A stretch of DNA of 64,000 nucleotides from Bradyrhizobium sp. 170 (GCF_023101085.1 NZ_CP064703.1:9088501-9152500), one strand, 5' to 3'. Shown: positions 25,812-35,572, counted from the first letter of the stretch. Made by a program: numbers and translations. The notes: generated from the sequence alone by a model not told the origin.

Positions 25812-28220
25812 ATGAAATTCACGCTCTCCTGGCTGAAGGAACATCTCGACACCGACGAGCCGCTGGAAAAGCTGGCCGACAAGCTCACCATGATCGGGCT
25901 CGAGGTCGAGAACATCGAGGACAAGGCGAAGGCGCTGGCGCCGTTCTCGATCGCGCGGGTGATCTCGGCCGAGCAGCATCCGAATGCGGATCGCTTGCGG
26001 GTGTGCATGGTCGATACTGGCAACGGAGCCGCGCCGGTGCAGGTGGTCTGCGGCGCGCCGAATGCGCGCGCCGGCCTCGTCAGCGTGTTTTCACCGCCCG
26101 GCACCTTCATCCCGGGCAAGAACATCACGCTCGGCGTCGGCACCATCAGGGGCGTCGAGAGCCGCGGCATGCTGTGCTCGGCGGCCGAACTCGAGATTTC
26201 CGAGGACCATGACGGCATCATGGAACTGCCGGCCGATGCGCCCATCGGCAAGGGCTATGCCGAATGGGCTGGCCTCGGCGATCCCGTGCTCGAAATCAAT
26301 TTGACGCCGAACCGCCAGGACTGCACCGGCGTGCACGGTATCGCGCGCGACCTCTCCGCCGCCGACATGGGCAAGCTCATCGATCACGGTATCAAGCCGA
26401 TCAAGGGCGAATTCCCCTGTCCGGTGCAGGTGACGGTGGAAGACGCCACGTTGTGCCCGGGCTTCGCGCTGCGGCTGGTGCGCGGCGTCAAGAACGGCCC
26501 CTCCCCGGAGTGGCTGCAGAAGCGGCTGACGTCGATCGGGCTGCGGCCCATCAATGCGCTGGTCGACATCACCAACTTCATGACCTACGACCGAGCCCGG
26601 CCGCTCCACGTGTTCGACGCCAGGAAGGTGAACGGCAATCTCACGGTCCGCCGCGCCAAAGACGGCGAAAGCCTGCTGGCGCTCGACGGCCGCACCTACA
26701 CGCTCGATCCCGCGATCTGCGTAATCGCGGACGAGCACGGCGTCGAATCGCTGGCCGGCATCATGGGCGGCGAGACTTCCGGCTGTGACGAGAACACGTC
26801 AGATGTGCTGATCGAATCGGCGCTATGGAACGAGATCAACATCGCGCAGACCGGCCGCAAGCTCGGCATCAATTCGGATGCGCGTTACCGGTTCGAGCGC
26901 GGCGTCGATCCCGCCTTCATGGTGCCGGGGCTGGAGCTCGCGACGAAACTCGTGATGGAACTCTGCGGCGGCACGCCGTCGGAAACCGTCGTCGTCGGCA
27001 AGGCCTTCGGCGACGACCGCATCATCGATTTCCCGCTGAGCGAGGTCAAACGTCTGGCGGGGATCGAAGTGCCGCTGGTCGAGGTGCGGCGCATTCTGAG
27101 CCATCTCGGCTTCATGGTCGCCGGCAGCGGCCCGGTGGTGAAGCTCGCTGTCCCCTCGTGGCGCACCGATGTGCACGGCAAGGCCGACATCGTCGAGGAA
27201 GTCGTGCGCATCGTCGGTGTCGACAAGGTGCCGATGACGCCGTTCGAGCGCGGCGACGACGCCCGCAAGCCGGTGCTGACCACGATCCAGCTCCGTACCC
27301 GCCGCGCCAAGCGCGCGCTGGCGGCGCGCGGCATGGTGGAAGCCGTGACATGGTCGTTCATTTCCAAACCGCATGCCGAATTGTTCGGCGGCGGCCAAGC
27401 CGAGTTGGCGCTCGCCAACCCGATCGCCTCCGACCTCTCGGACATGCGGCCGAGCCTGTTGCCGGGCCTCGTCGCCGCGGCGCAGGCCAACGCCAATCGC
27501 GGTTACGCTGACGTCGCGCTGTTCGAAGTCGGGCAGATTTTCAAGGGCGACAAGCCCGAGAACCAGTTCGCCGCGGCCTCAGGCGTGCGTCACGGCTTTG
27601 CCTCCTCGAAGGGCATCGGCCGGCACTGGTCGGGCTCTGCCATGACCGATGCGCTCGACGCCAAGGCCGATGCGTTCGCGGTACTGGCCGCCGCCGGCGC
27701 GCCGATGCAGGCGCTGCAGATCGTGCCGGGCGGCGCCAACTGGCTGCATCCCGGGCGCTCCGGCACCATCCAGATCGGCCCGCAGAACGTGCTGGGCTAT
27801 TTCGGCGAGTTGCATCCGCGCACGCTGGAAGCGCTCGGCGCCGACGGCCCCCTAGTGGCGTTCGAAGTCATCCTCGACCGCATTCCCGACGCCAAGAAGA
27901 GGCCGACCCGCGCCAAGCCGGTGCTCGAACTCTCCGCGTTCCAGCCGGTGTCGCGCGACTTTGCCTTCATCGTCGATCGCAGCGTGAAGGCCGGCGACAT
28001 CGTGCGTGCGGCGCAGGGTGTCGACAAAAAGCTGATCACGGACGTGAGCGTATTCGACGTCTATGAAGGCAAGGGCATCGATCCGGACAAGAAGTCGATC
28101 GCGATCGCTGTTACGATCCAGCCCCGCGAGAAGACTCTGACCGACCAGGAGATCGACGCGGTGGCGGCGAAGATCGTGGCCGAGGTGACGAAGAAAACTG
28201 GCGGCACGTTACGGGCATGA
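25812..28220 (+). CDS. pheT: Phenylalanine-tRNA ligase beta subunit
   Basis: An 802-residue protein, the usual length. The B1 domain and the EMAP-like tRNA-binding domain are at the N-terminus ([60 protein letters not shown]). The editing B3/B4 domain (about 200-400) includes [20 protein letters not shown] and [18 protein letters not shown]. The C-terminal ferredoxin-like anticodon-binding domain ends with [19 protein letters not shown]. It forms the PheRS heterotetramer with PheS and removes mischarged tyrosine. Confidence 0.98.
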   Translation: MKFTLSWLKEHLDTDEPLEKLADKLTMIGLEVENIEDKAKALAPFSIARVISAEQHPNADRLRVCMVDTGNGAAPVQVVCGAPNARAGLVSVFSPPGTFIPGKNITLGVGTIRGVESRGMLCSAAELEISEDHDGIMELPADAPIGKGYAEWAGLGDPVLEINLTPNRQDCTGVHGIARDLSAADMGKLIDHGIKPIKGEFPCPVQVTVEDATLCPGFALRLVRGVKNGPSPEWLQKRLTSIGLRPINALVDITNFMTYDRARPLHVFDARKVNGNLTVRRAKDGESLLALDGRTYTLDPAICVIADEHGVESLAGIMGGETSGCDENTSDVLIESALWNEINIAQTGRKLGINSDARYRFERGVDPAFMVPGLELATKLVMELCGGTPSETVVVGKAFGDDRIIDFPLSEVKRLAGIEVPLVEVRRILSHLGFMVAGSGPVVKLAVPSWRTDVHGKADIVEEVVRIVGVDKVPMTPFERGDDARKPVLTTIQLRTRRAKRALAARGMVEAVTWSFISKPHAELFGGGQAELALANPIASDLSDMRPSLLPGLVAAAQANANRGYADVALFEVGQIFKGDKPENQFAAASGVRHGFASSKGIGRHWSGSAMTDALDAKADAFAVLAAAGAPMQALQIVPGGANWLHPGRSGTIQIGPQNVLGYFGELHPRTLEALGADGPLVAFEVILDRIPDAKKRPTRAKPVLELSAFQPVSRDFAFIVDRSVKAGDIVRAAQGVDKKLITDVSVFDVYEGKGIDPDKKSIAIAVTIQPREKTLTDQEIDAVAAKIVAEVTKKTGGTLRA

Positions 28221-28226
28221 TGCCGC

Positions 28227-28997
28227 ATGAACCCCGCGGCGCTCATTCCACCTGACGTCGGCCTCAACGCTGCGATCGCGATCTGCATGGTCGCTTTCGT
28301 CTCGGGGACGGCGCGGGGATTTTCCGGGTTCGGCTCGGCGCTGATCTTCATGCCGCTGGCGAGTTCCATCGCTGACCCGCGGCTCGTGGCCGCGCTGCTG
28401 CTCATCATCGATTTCGTCGCCGCCGCGCCGCTGCTGCCGGGCGCGTGGGAAAAGGCCGACCGCAAGGCCACTGCGGTCATGGTGGCAGGCGCGCTGATCG
28501 GCGTCCCCATCGGCACCTATTTCCTGAGCCGGCTCGAACCGGTGACGACGCGCTGGATCATTTCCGCCTTCGTGTTCGCGCTGCTGATGCTGCTGCTGTC
28601 GGGCTGGCGCTACCGCGGCAAGGACCACGCGGCGGTCTCGGTCGGCATCGGCGGACTATCAGGCTTTTGCAGCGGGCTCGCCCAGACCGGCGGCCCGCCG
28701 ATCGTCGGCTACTGGCTCGGCCGACCCATTGCTTCCGTCATTGCACGCGCCAATATCGTGCTGTTCTTCGGCGCGTCGGATTTCTTTTCCGCCGTCAGCT
28801 ACGCCGCAGCCGGACTGATCACGATGGATGCGATCAAGTTCGCGCTCGTGGTCGGCCCGGTCTACGCCGTCGGCGTCTGGTTCGGCGCCTCGCTGTTCGG
28901 CAAAGCCAGCGAAACCGTATTCCGCGCGATCTGTTACGCGCTGATCGCCGCCGCTGTCATCTTCGGCCTGCCGGCGCTGGACGGCGTGCTGCGCTGA
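28227..28997 (+). CDS. Sulfite exporter TauE/SafE family permease
   Basis: A 256-residue membrane protein with about eight helices in two homologous halves. The first half carries FVSGTARGFSGFGSALIFMP and VTTRWIISAFVFALLMLLLS; the second carries GGLSGFCSGLAQTGGPPIVG and KFALVVGPVYAVGVWFGASL. The G-x-x-G-F-G-G-A/G-like half-motifs are typical of TauE/SafE permeases, which export sulfite, sulfoacetate or related organic anions. Substrate is undetermined. It begins 6 nt after the pheT stop, so it may be read from the pheST transcript, although no functional link is evident. Confidence 0.9.
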   Translation: MNPAALIPPDVGLNAAIAICMVAFVSGTARGFSGFGSALIFMPLASSIADPRLVAALLLIIDFVAAAPLLPGAWEKADRKATAVMVAGALIGVPIGTYFLSRLEPVTTRWIISAFVFALLMLLLSGWRYRGKDHAAVSVGIGGLSGFCSGLAQTGGPPIVGYWLGRPIASVIARANIVLFFGASDFFSAVSYAAAGLITMDAIKFALVVGPVYAVGVWFGASLFGKASETVFRAICYALIAAAVIFGLPALDGVLR

Positions 28998-29009
28998 GGC
29001 GCGAGCTGC

Positions 29010-29126
29010 GTAGGGTGGGCAAAGCGTAGCGTGCCCACCACAACACGCACCGTCCGTAGATGGTGGGCACGCGGAGCCTGTCATCGGGCGCGCGTTCGCG
29101 CGACCCGGTGGCTTTGCCCACCCTAC
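29010..29126. repeat. Palindromic repeat family A, copy 2, with a 39-nt insert
   Basis: The left arm is normal, GTAGGGTGGGCAAAGCG. In the right arm the usual TTCG hinge after GGGCACGC is replaced by a 39-nt segment (29073-29111) that begins GGAGCCTGTCATC and ends GACCCGGTGG, after which CTTTGCCCACCCTAC resumes. Confidence 0.9.
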
Positions 29127-29136
29127 GAGTCCTGCG

Positions 29137-29805
29137 CTAGCCCATCACCAGATCGCAATACGCATAGCCGTCGCGTTCGACGCACTCGCCGGTCGTCACC
29201 GCCAGCCGCCGCGAGAACATCGGACCCGCCACCACGCAGGTGTGAAACTCGCCGTTCTCGCCACAAGCGTCGACGCCTTTGGGCAGATCGGCCAACAGCG
29301 CCGCATCGAATGTGCGGCCGGCAAACGCCGCCGGCAGCTTCTTTAGGTCGACGGTCGCGATATGCGCTTCCAGCCCGCTCGCGATCATCGCTTTCGCCAG
29401 CTCCGGCGTCGGCCGCTCCCACAGTGGAAACACCGGCGTGATGCCGGTGCCCGCAAGTTTCTGTTCGCGATAGGTGCGGATGTCAGCCGGAAAAAGATCG
29501 CCGAAGATCACGTGCGTGACGCCGTCGGCAACGGCCTGCGCGACCGCTTCCCCCATCCGCGCCTCGTAAATCTCGTTCGGGCAGGGATAGGGGATCGGCA
29601 CGATCCGCTGCGGCAGGCTCGCGGCCTCGCACTGCGCCTGCAATATCTCCTGCCGCACGCCGTGGATCGATACCCGGCCGAACGTCTCGGTCACCGTGGT
29701 CAGCGCGCCGACCACGTCGAACTCTCCCGCGCGCATCACCTCGTGCAGTGCAAAGGCCGAATCCTTGCCGCTCGACCAGGAGATCAGTGCTTTCGGGCGT
29801 GCCAT
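29137..29805 (-). CDS. Adenine nucleotide alpha-hydrolase-fold ATP-pyrophosphatase (diphthine-ammonia-ligase-like)
   Basis: A 222-residue N-type ATP-pyrophosphatase. The PP-loop is ALISWSSGKDSAFALHEVM near the N-terminus, with DVVGALTTVTETFGRVSIHG following. FGDLFPADIRTYREQKLAGT and GVDACGENGEFHTCVVAGPM are the motifs shared with the MJ0570/Dph6 group. Eukaryotic and archaeal Dph6 amidates diphthine; bacteria lack diphthamide, so the bacterial substrate is unknown. The start MARPKALISW at 29805 overlaps the amine oxidase stop as TGATG, showing translational coupling and suggesting a linked function. Confidence 0.85.
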   Translation of the reverse strand: MARPKALISWSSGKDSAFALHEVMRAGEFDVVGALTTVTETFGRVSIHGVRQEILQAQCEAASLPQRIVPIPYPCPNEIYEARMGEAVAQAVADGVTHVIFGDLFPADIRTYREQKLAGTGITPVFPLWERPTPELAKAMIASGLEAHIATVDLKKLPAAFAGRTFDAALLADLPKGVDACGENGEFHTCVVAGPMFSRRLAVTTGECVERDGYAYCDLVMG

Positions 29806-31199
29806 CAGTTGGTCGAGGACCCGCGCCGGCGCTGCTTCGCTGGCCGTGCTTCCGGCTCCGGGTCCTTCAATGCACCGATCCGCCGCAACGCCGCTTCGGC
29901 GGCGCGCTCGCCGCTCTCCCAGGCGCCGTCGATCGTCCCCCACAGCGTTTCATGGGTGGCCTCGCCGGCGAGATACATGCAGCCGATCGGCTCGGTCAGA
30001 ACCTTTCGCGAGGACTGCCCGCCGGGACCGGCCGCCGACATCGCGCCGAGCGCGAACGGCGCGGCGTTCCAGCGCGTCGCGCTCGATTTCTTCACCGCGG
30101 CCGCCGCCTCGCTGCCGTATAGCTTCGTCAGCCATTCCACCGCAAACGCCACCATGGCCTTCTCGCCCTGCGCGGAAAGCTCACGGCCGAACGAACCGGC
30201 GACGTCGATCGTACAGAGCGACGAGCCGCCGATATTGGCTGATATCAGCGCCGTCTTCGTCGAATTGCTCTGCTCGATGACGACGTCGTCACGAGCGAGG
30301 CCCAGCGGATTGCCTGCCATCTGCAGTGCGATTCGGTCGTAGCTGCCGAGGCTCAGTTTCGAAGCCGCGTCGAGCATGCGCTTCGGGATATCGGGCGCGA
30401 ATTTGATGTTGCCGGCGGCCAGCACGTTGCTCGACACGGTGATCACGGCGGCACGCGCGGTGATCCTGCCCGCCGGCGTTTCCACGCTGACATCGCGGTT
30501 GCTCCAGACCATGCGGTTGGCCGGTGTCGATAGCGACAGCGGCACCTGCTCGCCGAGCTTTGCGATCAGCGTGCCCAATCCCTGGCGGCAGCCGATCGCG
30601 GTATTGCGATCCTGCGCGCGGGACTTGTCGCCCACAGAAACATCTCTCAAATCCTTGCCCGAAAAACTGGCCCCCAACACAAACTCCGCCGTGCCGGCCC
30701 AGTCGCCGAGGTCCTTTGGCAGCACCGAAGCGCAGGAAACGTCGAACCGCCGCGCGGCTTCATCGATGGCGCGGTTGGCGCGCACGAGCGCGGCGAGAAA
30801 TTCCTCGGTCTCGCCGGCGCGCGCGTTGCGGCGGCCGATGCGGATCTTCTGGCCCGAGGGCGCGGTCGTGATCTCGAGGCCGGCGGCACGCGCCAGCTTG
30901 ATCATCGGATTGGTCTCGGGATTGTGCATCCAGCGCGCGCCGCGATCGAACGGCACGTCTAAGCTTGAGGTGTCGGTCTGACAGCGGCCGCCGATCTGGT
31001 TTGCCGCCTCCACCACAATCACCTTGCGGTTCGCCGCCATGATCCGCCGCGCCGCAGCAATGCCGGCCGCACCCGCGCCGATCACGACAATGTCGGCTTC
31101 CCGCGGCAAGGGTGCTGCCCCCGCACGCCCCCCGCAGAAAACCGGGGTCGCTGCCAGACCTGCGGACGCCGACAGGAAGGTGCGGCGGGTCATTGTCAT
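29805..31199 (-). CDS. Flavin monoamine oxidase family protein with Tat-type signal
   Basis: A 464-residue FAD oxidase. The N-terminus MTMTRRTFLSASAGLAATPV is a classic Tat signal (T-R-R-T-F-L), so the folded, FAD-loaded protein should be exported. The FAD-binding motif is DIVVIGAGAAGIAAARRIMA, followed by GGRCQTDTSS and RGARWMHN, and the C-terminal FAD contact is MYLAGEATHETLWGTIDGAW. It probably oxidises an amine to an aldehyde with H2O2 release; the substrate is unknown. It is the first gene of a coupled pair with the ATP-pyrophosphatase. A perfect 16-bp palindrome lies about 85 nt before its start. Confidence 0.9.
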   Translation of the reverse strand: MTMTRRTFLSASAGLAATPVFCGGRAGAAPLPREADIVVIGAGAAGIAAARRIMAANRKVIVVEAANQIGGRCQTDTSSLDVPFDRGARWMHNPETNPMIKLARAAGLEITTAPSGQKIRIGRRNARAGETEEFLAALVRANRAIDEAARRFDVSCASVLPKDLGDWAGTAEFVLGASFSGKDLRDVSVGDKSRAQDRNTAIGCRQGLGTLIAKLGEQVPLSLSTPANRMVWSNRDVSVETPAGRITARAAVITVSSNVLAAGNIKFAPDIPKRMLDAASKLSLGSYDRIALQMAGNPLGLARDDVVIEQSNSTKTALISANIGGSSLCTIDVAGSFGRELSAQGEKAMVAFAVEWLTKLYGSEAAAAVKKSSATRWNAAPFALGAMSAAGPGGQSSRKVLTEPIGCMYLAGEATHETLWGTIDGAWESGERAAEAALRRIGALKDPEPEARPAKQRRRGSSTN

Positions 31200-31283
31200 G
31201 TCATGGTTTCCGGAACCTGAAAGGAGCGAGAACAGCTAGCGAACTGTGCCGCATCTCACGTAACGCAGCAACACTCATGGTAA

Positions 31284-31299
31284 ATCAATCATGATTGAT
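31284..31299. promoter_or_regulatory. Perfect 16-bp palindrome in a divergent intergenic region
   Basis: ATCAATCATGATTGAT reads the same on both strands. It lies between the divergent amine oxidase and N1pC/P60-like genes (gap 31200-31388), where an operator for a dimeric regulator would be expected. No regulator gene is adjacent. Confidence 0.4.
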
Positions 31300-31388
31300 C
31301 CGTTTGGCGCATGAACTAAATTGAAACGGCTTGCGACCATGATAAGGAAACAAAAAAAGCGGGAGAAAAGCCGCTCTGGGGGAGTTTC

Positions 31389-32378
31389 ATGGGCGTAATG
31401 CTCGATACGATCGGCCAGGTGATTGCGGGCTACCTGCAGAAGGAAGTCCCGGGCTATGAGCCGTTCACACCCAGCGACCCCGAGCATCTGCGCGGCGTCA
31501 TCGAGCCCGGCGATGTGCTGCTGGTCGAAGGCAACAACCGCATCTCCGGCATCATCAAATACCTCACGCAATCCACGTGGTCGCACGGCGCGCTCTATGT
31601 CGGCCCGGTCGATGGCGCGACCGAACCCGACGGAGAGCCGCACGTCCTGATCGAGGCCAATATCGGCGAAGGCGTCACCTCGGCGCCGCTGTCGAAATAT
31701 TTCCCCTATCACACCCGCGTCTGCCGCCCGATCGGCCTGTCCTACGAGGACCGCACCACGGTGTGCCGCTACGCCATCAACCGCATCGGCTTCGGCTACG
31801 ACACCAAGAACATCGTCGACCTGATGCGCTTCCTGATCCCGCTGCCGGTGCCGCAGCGCTGGCGCCGGCGCATGATCGCGTTCGGCTCCGGCGATCCCAC
31901 AAAAATCATCTGCTCGGCGCTGATCGCGCAGGCGTTCGACGCCGTGCGCTATCCGATCCTGCCCAAGATCACCCGCGCTGCCTCCCGCAAGGCCCGGCGC
32001 GAGATCCTGCACATCCGCGATTCCTCGCTTTATATGCCGCGCGATTTCGACATCTCGCCCTATTTCGAAATCGTCAAACCCACCATCGTGCACGGCTTCG
32101 ACTACACGGCCCTGCACTGGGCCGACAAGCAGAAGCCGCTCCAGGAGGTAGCGGGCGAATTCGGTGTGTTTCCAGAGGTCAAATCGCCGCCGCTTGCTCC
32201 TGAAGAGATTGACGAAGAGACGCCGCTTCCGGTTGCGGCTGAAGAAGTGACCTGCGAAACGACGATCATCGAACGCGTCACCGTGTCGGAACATTATCTC
32301 GCCGTCGAATACGTCCCGGTCCGCCCGCCGGAGCGCCGCATGAAGCCGCGCAACAAAGCGCCGGAGATGATGGCGTAA
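31389..32378 (+). CDS. YiiX/YebB-like N1pC/P60 family cysteine hydrolase
   Basis: A 329-residue protein of the permuted N1pC/P60 (YiiX-like) group. The N-terminal beta-strand loop has IEPGDVLLVEGNNRISGIIK and then LTQSTWSHGALYVGPV with the catalytic-type His. The Cys is in PTKIICSALIAQAFDAVRYP, giving the circularly permuted His-then-Cys order. Members act on lipids or amides rather than peptidoglycan. The C-terminal 80 residues are acidic, then basic (PPERRMKPRNKAPEMMA). No signal peptide. GGGGGAG precedes ATG 31389. Confidence 0.85.
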   Translation: MGVMLDTIGQVIAGYLQKEVPGYEPFTPSDPEHLRGVIEPGDVLLVEGNNRISGIIKYLTQSTWSHGALYVGPVDGATEPDGEPHVLIEANIGEGVTSAPLSKYFPYHTRVCRPIGLSYEDRTTVCRYAINRIGFGYDTKNIVDLMRFLIPLPVPQRWRRRMIAFGSGDPTKIICSALIAQAFDAVRYPILPKITRAASRKARREILHIRDSSLYMPRDFDISPYFEIVKPTIVHGFDYTALHWADKQKPLQEVAGEFGVFPEVKSPPLAPEEIDEETPLPVAAEEVTCETTIIERVTVSEHYLAVEYVPVRPPERRMKPRNKAPEMMA

Positions 32379-32387
32379 GCACGGATC

Positions 32388-32479
32388 GTAGGGTGGGCAA
32401 AGCGAAGCGTGCCCACCATTTCAAGTCAACACCCCGGATAGATGGTGGGCACGGCGCGATGCGCCTTTGCCCACCCTAC
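32388..32479. repeat. Palindromic repeat family A, copy 3
   Basis: The left arm is GTAGGGTGGGCAAAGCGAAG. In the right arm the TTCG hinge is replaced by GGCGCGATGCGC, a small inverted repeat, before CTTTGCCCACCCTAC. It lies between convergent genes. Confidence 0.92.
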
Positions 32480-32488
32480 AATCTACAA

Positions 32489-34697
32489 TCAAAATCTTCC
32501 CGCCAGCGTCAGCCGCACTGCCAGCGGCTCCGCCGGATGCACATGCCGGTCCGCCACGCCGCCGATCGGCTCGTCCGGCAACCGCGACAGATAGTAATAC
32601 TCGATCTGGTTGGTTTTCGCGTTGAAGAGATTGAGCACGTCGAGCTGCAGCCGCAGGCCGTTATCGAATTTGTAGCCGGCCCGCGCATTGAAAATCAGCG
32701 ACGCCTGCGAACGAACACTGTCATCCTCGATCAGCGGGCGCGGCCCGAAATAGCGCCCACGCAACGTGCCGAACCAGCCGCTCTCGCCGCCGAACGTCAC
32801 GCCGCCGCTTGCGACCCACGCCGGCGCGCCCGGAATGAAATTGCCGGCGGCATCGAAATCAGTAAAGCGCGCCCGGGTGTGGGCGACGTCGAGATCAAAC
32901 CACATCCACGGCAGCACCTGATACTGGTTGGTCCATTCGACGCCGACGCGCCGGCTGGGGCGGCTCGGTTCGGTGGTGCCCGCGTCGCCGACGAACAGCA
33001 ATTCGGAATCGAAATTCAGCACGAACACCGCAAGCGAACTGGTAAGGCCTTCGATCGCCCTGGTGCGAATGCCGAGTTCGGCGCCCTTCGACCGGACAAG
33101 TAACGGCACGCGATCCTGCGGCGTCACCTTGTCGATCGGATCGACCGTGATCGTCGCACCTCTGATGTCGTTGGAATGCAGGCCGTAGCCGGCATTGCCG
33201 TAGAACTCGGTCCTGTACCACGGTCCCAGAACGATGCCGGCTTTGGGACTCGTCATCGACGCCTGTGCGTTGCCGGAGTTTTCCGGCGTGTCGCTGATGA
33301 CGCGGCCGGCAAAATAATCCTCGCGGATGCCGACGGTGGTGCGCAGCCAGTCGGTCCAGCGCGCCGTCGTATCGGCCCACAGGCCGACATTGCCCTCCCT
33401 CACGCTGTCTTCACGCACGGTCGAGAGCGTCTCACGCTGCAATGTCTTGAACAGGCCGACCCGGATATCGTCGCCGCGCGTCTGCAGCCCGACGCGGGTT
33501 TGGGTTTCGATGCCGGCCACGCGCACATCGAAGGCGTGGCTGGCGTTGAGACCATAGACCGCGCGCCGGTCCATCTGGCTGAACTGGTCGCCATTGACGG
33601 GATCGTCGAGAAAATAGGTGAAGTTGTTATAGAGCCGCAGCGACGAGCTGATCACATAGGCGTTGATCTTGCTTTGCCCGTACCCGCTCGACTGCGCCCA
33701 GTTGCTCGACAGCGAGAAGCGGCTGGATGTCCCGCCATCGGTCGGGTCGAGCGACCCGAACCGGCCGATCAGTCCCTGGTCGATCGCGCGCTGTGCTACC
33801 TGATCGGTGGAATTCCAGCCATTGGAATAGGCCATTGCCGACAGCGTGAACCCGTCAGTGGCAGTACCCTGGCTGTAGCGCAGCACGCCGTTGAGCTTGC
33901 GCACATTGTCAGGCACGTCCCACGGCCCGTTGTATTTGACGCCTTCCACAGCCGCGAGCAACGTGCCCGCACCGACCGCAGTCGACCCTGCCGCTAGCCC
34001 ACGGTGATAGCCGAAACTGCCATTGGTCGTCTCCACAATGTTTTTGGGCAGCTTGTAGATGTAGTCGATTGCGAGGGCACCGGCAGAGCCGAAGTCGCCG
34101 ACGTCAGCGACGTACGGACCCTTGCGTACATTCACCGACTGGATCAGCTCCGGAATCATGAAATTGATGTCGGCATAACCCTGGCCATGGCCGTGGGTCG
34201 GCATGTTGACCGGCATCCCATCAACGCTGATGGCGAGGTCGGTGCCGTGGTCCAGGTTAAAGCCGCGCAGAAAATACTGGTTGGCTTTGCCCTCGCCGGA
34301 ATGCTGGGTGACGATCAGCCCCGGCACGACCTCCAGCGCTTCGCCGGGGCGCGAGAAAGGCCGGGCGTTCACCTTCCGCGCCGCTGATGGTCATGGCGCT
34401 GGCGGCCGTCGGTTGGAGGTAGGGCGGTCCTGCAGTCAAGGACCCTGACGTCACACCGCTGCTGACCTGCGGCGGAACCGGCGCACTCGGCTGAACCGCG
34501 GATGGATTTCGCGCGCTCCGCTCGCGGCGCGGCGGCTTGGTCCGGTTGCGCGGCCGCGCTTCGGGCGGGTTCACCGTCACCGCGGGAAGCTGGCCGGCCG
34601 TGACAGCCGCGACACTCTGGGCGTCGGCTGATGGCGCCAAGACAATCAGCGATGCGGTAACGGAAAATATCTGCCAAACGACCTTACGCAACGCCAT
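32489..34697 (-). pseudogene. TonB-dependent outer-membrane receptor, frameshifted (candidate nickel receptor)
   Basis: Two frames together give one complete receptor. The first, from ATG 34697, holds a signal peptide (QIFSVTASLIVLAPSADAQS) and a Pro/Arg-rich linker up to AMTISGAE. Near 34371-34383 the frame changes, and the second frame carries the plug domain (VNARPFSRPGEALEVVPGLI; DLAISVDGMPVNMPTHGHGQ; ELIQSVNVRKGPYVADVG) and the full beta-barrel to the terminal Phe (AVRLTLAGRF). The total length is one base over a multiple of three, consistent with a single extra G in GCGGAAGG. It diverges from nikR across a NikR operator, so nickel chelate uptake is the likely original role. Sequencing error not excluded. 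Confidence 0.82.
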
Positions 34698-34772
34698 GCC
34701 CCTGCACGATAATTGCTACAGTCCGCATGCGACCGTATCGACTTAACCCGGCGCCTCACGCTAGCAAGCGCA

Positions 34773-34800
34773 GTATGACGGTACAATCAAAATGTCATAC
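34773..34800. promoter_or_regulatory. NikR operator (GTATGA-N16-TCATAC)
   Basis: GTATGA (34773-34778), exactly 16 bases, then TCATAC (34795-34800). This is the E. coli NikR operator with every half-site base matching. It lies 22 nt before the nikR start codon and 75 nt before the receptor start, so nickel-loaded NikR could repress both. Confidence 0.9.
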
Positions 34801-34822
34801 TTCGTCAGGACGGAAATTTGGG

Positions 34823-35269
34823 ATGCAACGGATCACCATCACCATCGAAGACGAGCTGCTCGCCGAGATCGATGCGGCGGCGGAAGCGCGCGGCTATCAG
34901 AACCGCTCCGAGATCATCCGCGATCTCGCCCGCGCCGGGCTGCAGCAGAGCGCTGAGAATACAGCTCCGTCAGGACAATGCGTCGCTGCCCTGGTTTATG
35001 TCTACGATCACGCCGCGCGCGATCTGCCAAAACGGCTGGTGCAGAATTTCCACGGCCACCATGATCTGTCGCTGGCAACGCTGCATGTTCATCTCGACGA
35101 TGACAGTTGCATGGAGGTAACGGCGCTGAAGGGCGCCAGCGGCGAGGTCCGGCACTTTGCCGACCACATCATCGCCGAGCGCGGCGTGCGCTACGGCCGC
35201 GTGGTGATGATCCCGACGGCATCAGACAAGAAGCCGAAGGCACGCAAGCGCGGCCACCACCACGACTAG
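34823..35269 (+). CDS. nikR: Nickel-responsive regulator NikR
   Basis: A 148-residue RHH-ACT repressor. The N-terminal ribbon-helix-helix is MQRITITIEDELLAEIDAAA with RGYQNRSEIIRDLARAGLQQ. The C-terminal ACT domain contains the square-planar nickel ligands: the His in QNFHGHHDLSL, the two His of LATLHVHLDD and the Cys of DDSCMEVTALKG. The tail is His-rich (KARKRGHHHD), an extra metal-binding feature. The operator is immediately upstream, so autoregulation is likely, and the divergent TonB receptor is the natural target. In-frame sequence further upstream from 34727 overlaps the operator and is not supported. Confidence 0.95.
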   Translation: MQRITITIEDELLAEIDAAAEARGYQNRSEIIRDLARAGLQQSAENTAPSGQCVAALVYVYDHAARDLPKRLVQNFHGHHDLSLATLHVHLDDDSCMEVTALKGASGEVRHFADHIIAERGVRYGRVVMIPTASDKKPKARKRGHHHD

Positions 35270-35288
35270 GGCGTAGCCCGGATACGCG

Positions 35289-35564
35289 CTACCTGTCGGA
35301 GCGGCCGATCACCGCCATCAGCTCCGCGATCTTCTCGCGCTGGTCGGCCTTGTTGCCGCTGGTGATCGCATGTTCGACGCAATGCGACACGTGATCCCGC
35401 AAGACCTCTTCCTCGACGCGCCGCAGCGCGGCCCGCACGGCTGAGATCTGCGTAACGATGTCGATGCAGTAGCGATCCTCCTCGACCATCTTGGAGAGGC
35501 CGCGGACCTGGCCCTCGATCCGGCTGAGGCGCTTTTGACAGGATGCCTTGATGTCTTTTCGCAT
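35289..35564 (-). CDS. CsoR/RcnR-family metal-sensing repressor
   Basis: A 91-residue all-helical repressor: [20 protein letters not shown] then [20 protein letters not shown]. The W-X-Y-Z metal fingerprint reads C33 (DRYCIDIV), H58 (LRDHVSHC) and C62, the C-H-C set of copper-sensing CsoR. RcnR-type nickel/cobalt sensors carry His instead of Cys at the third site, so Cu(I) is the more likely inducer. It diverges from a copper-type P-ATPase across a palindrome that resembles CsoR operators. It also lies beside nikR (convergent, 19 nt). Confidence 0.9.
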   Translation of the reverse strand: MRKDIKASCQKRLSRIEGQVRGLSKMVEEDRYCIDIVTQISAVRAALRRVEEEVLRDHVSHCVEHAITSGNKADQREKIAELMAVIGRSDR

Positions 35565-35572
35565 GCGGCCTA

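Noticed and set aside
24626..26251. 541-codon minus-strand frame opposite pheS-pheT
   Set aside because: Antisense to two essential synthetase genes with full motif conservation.
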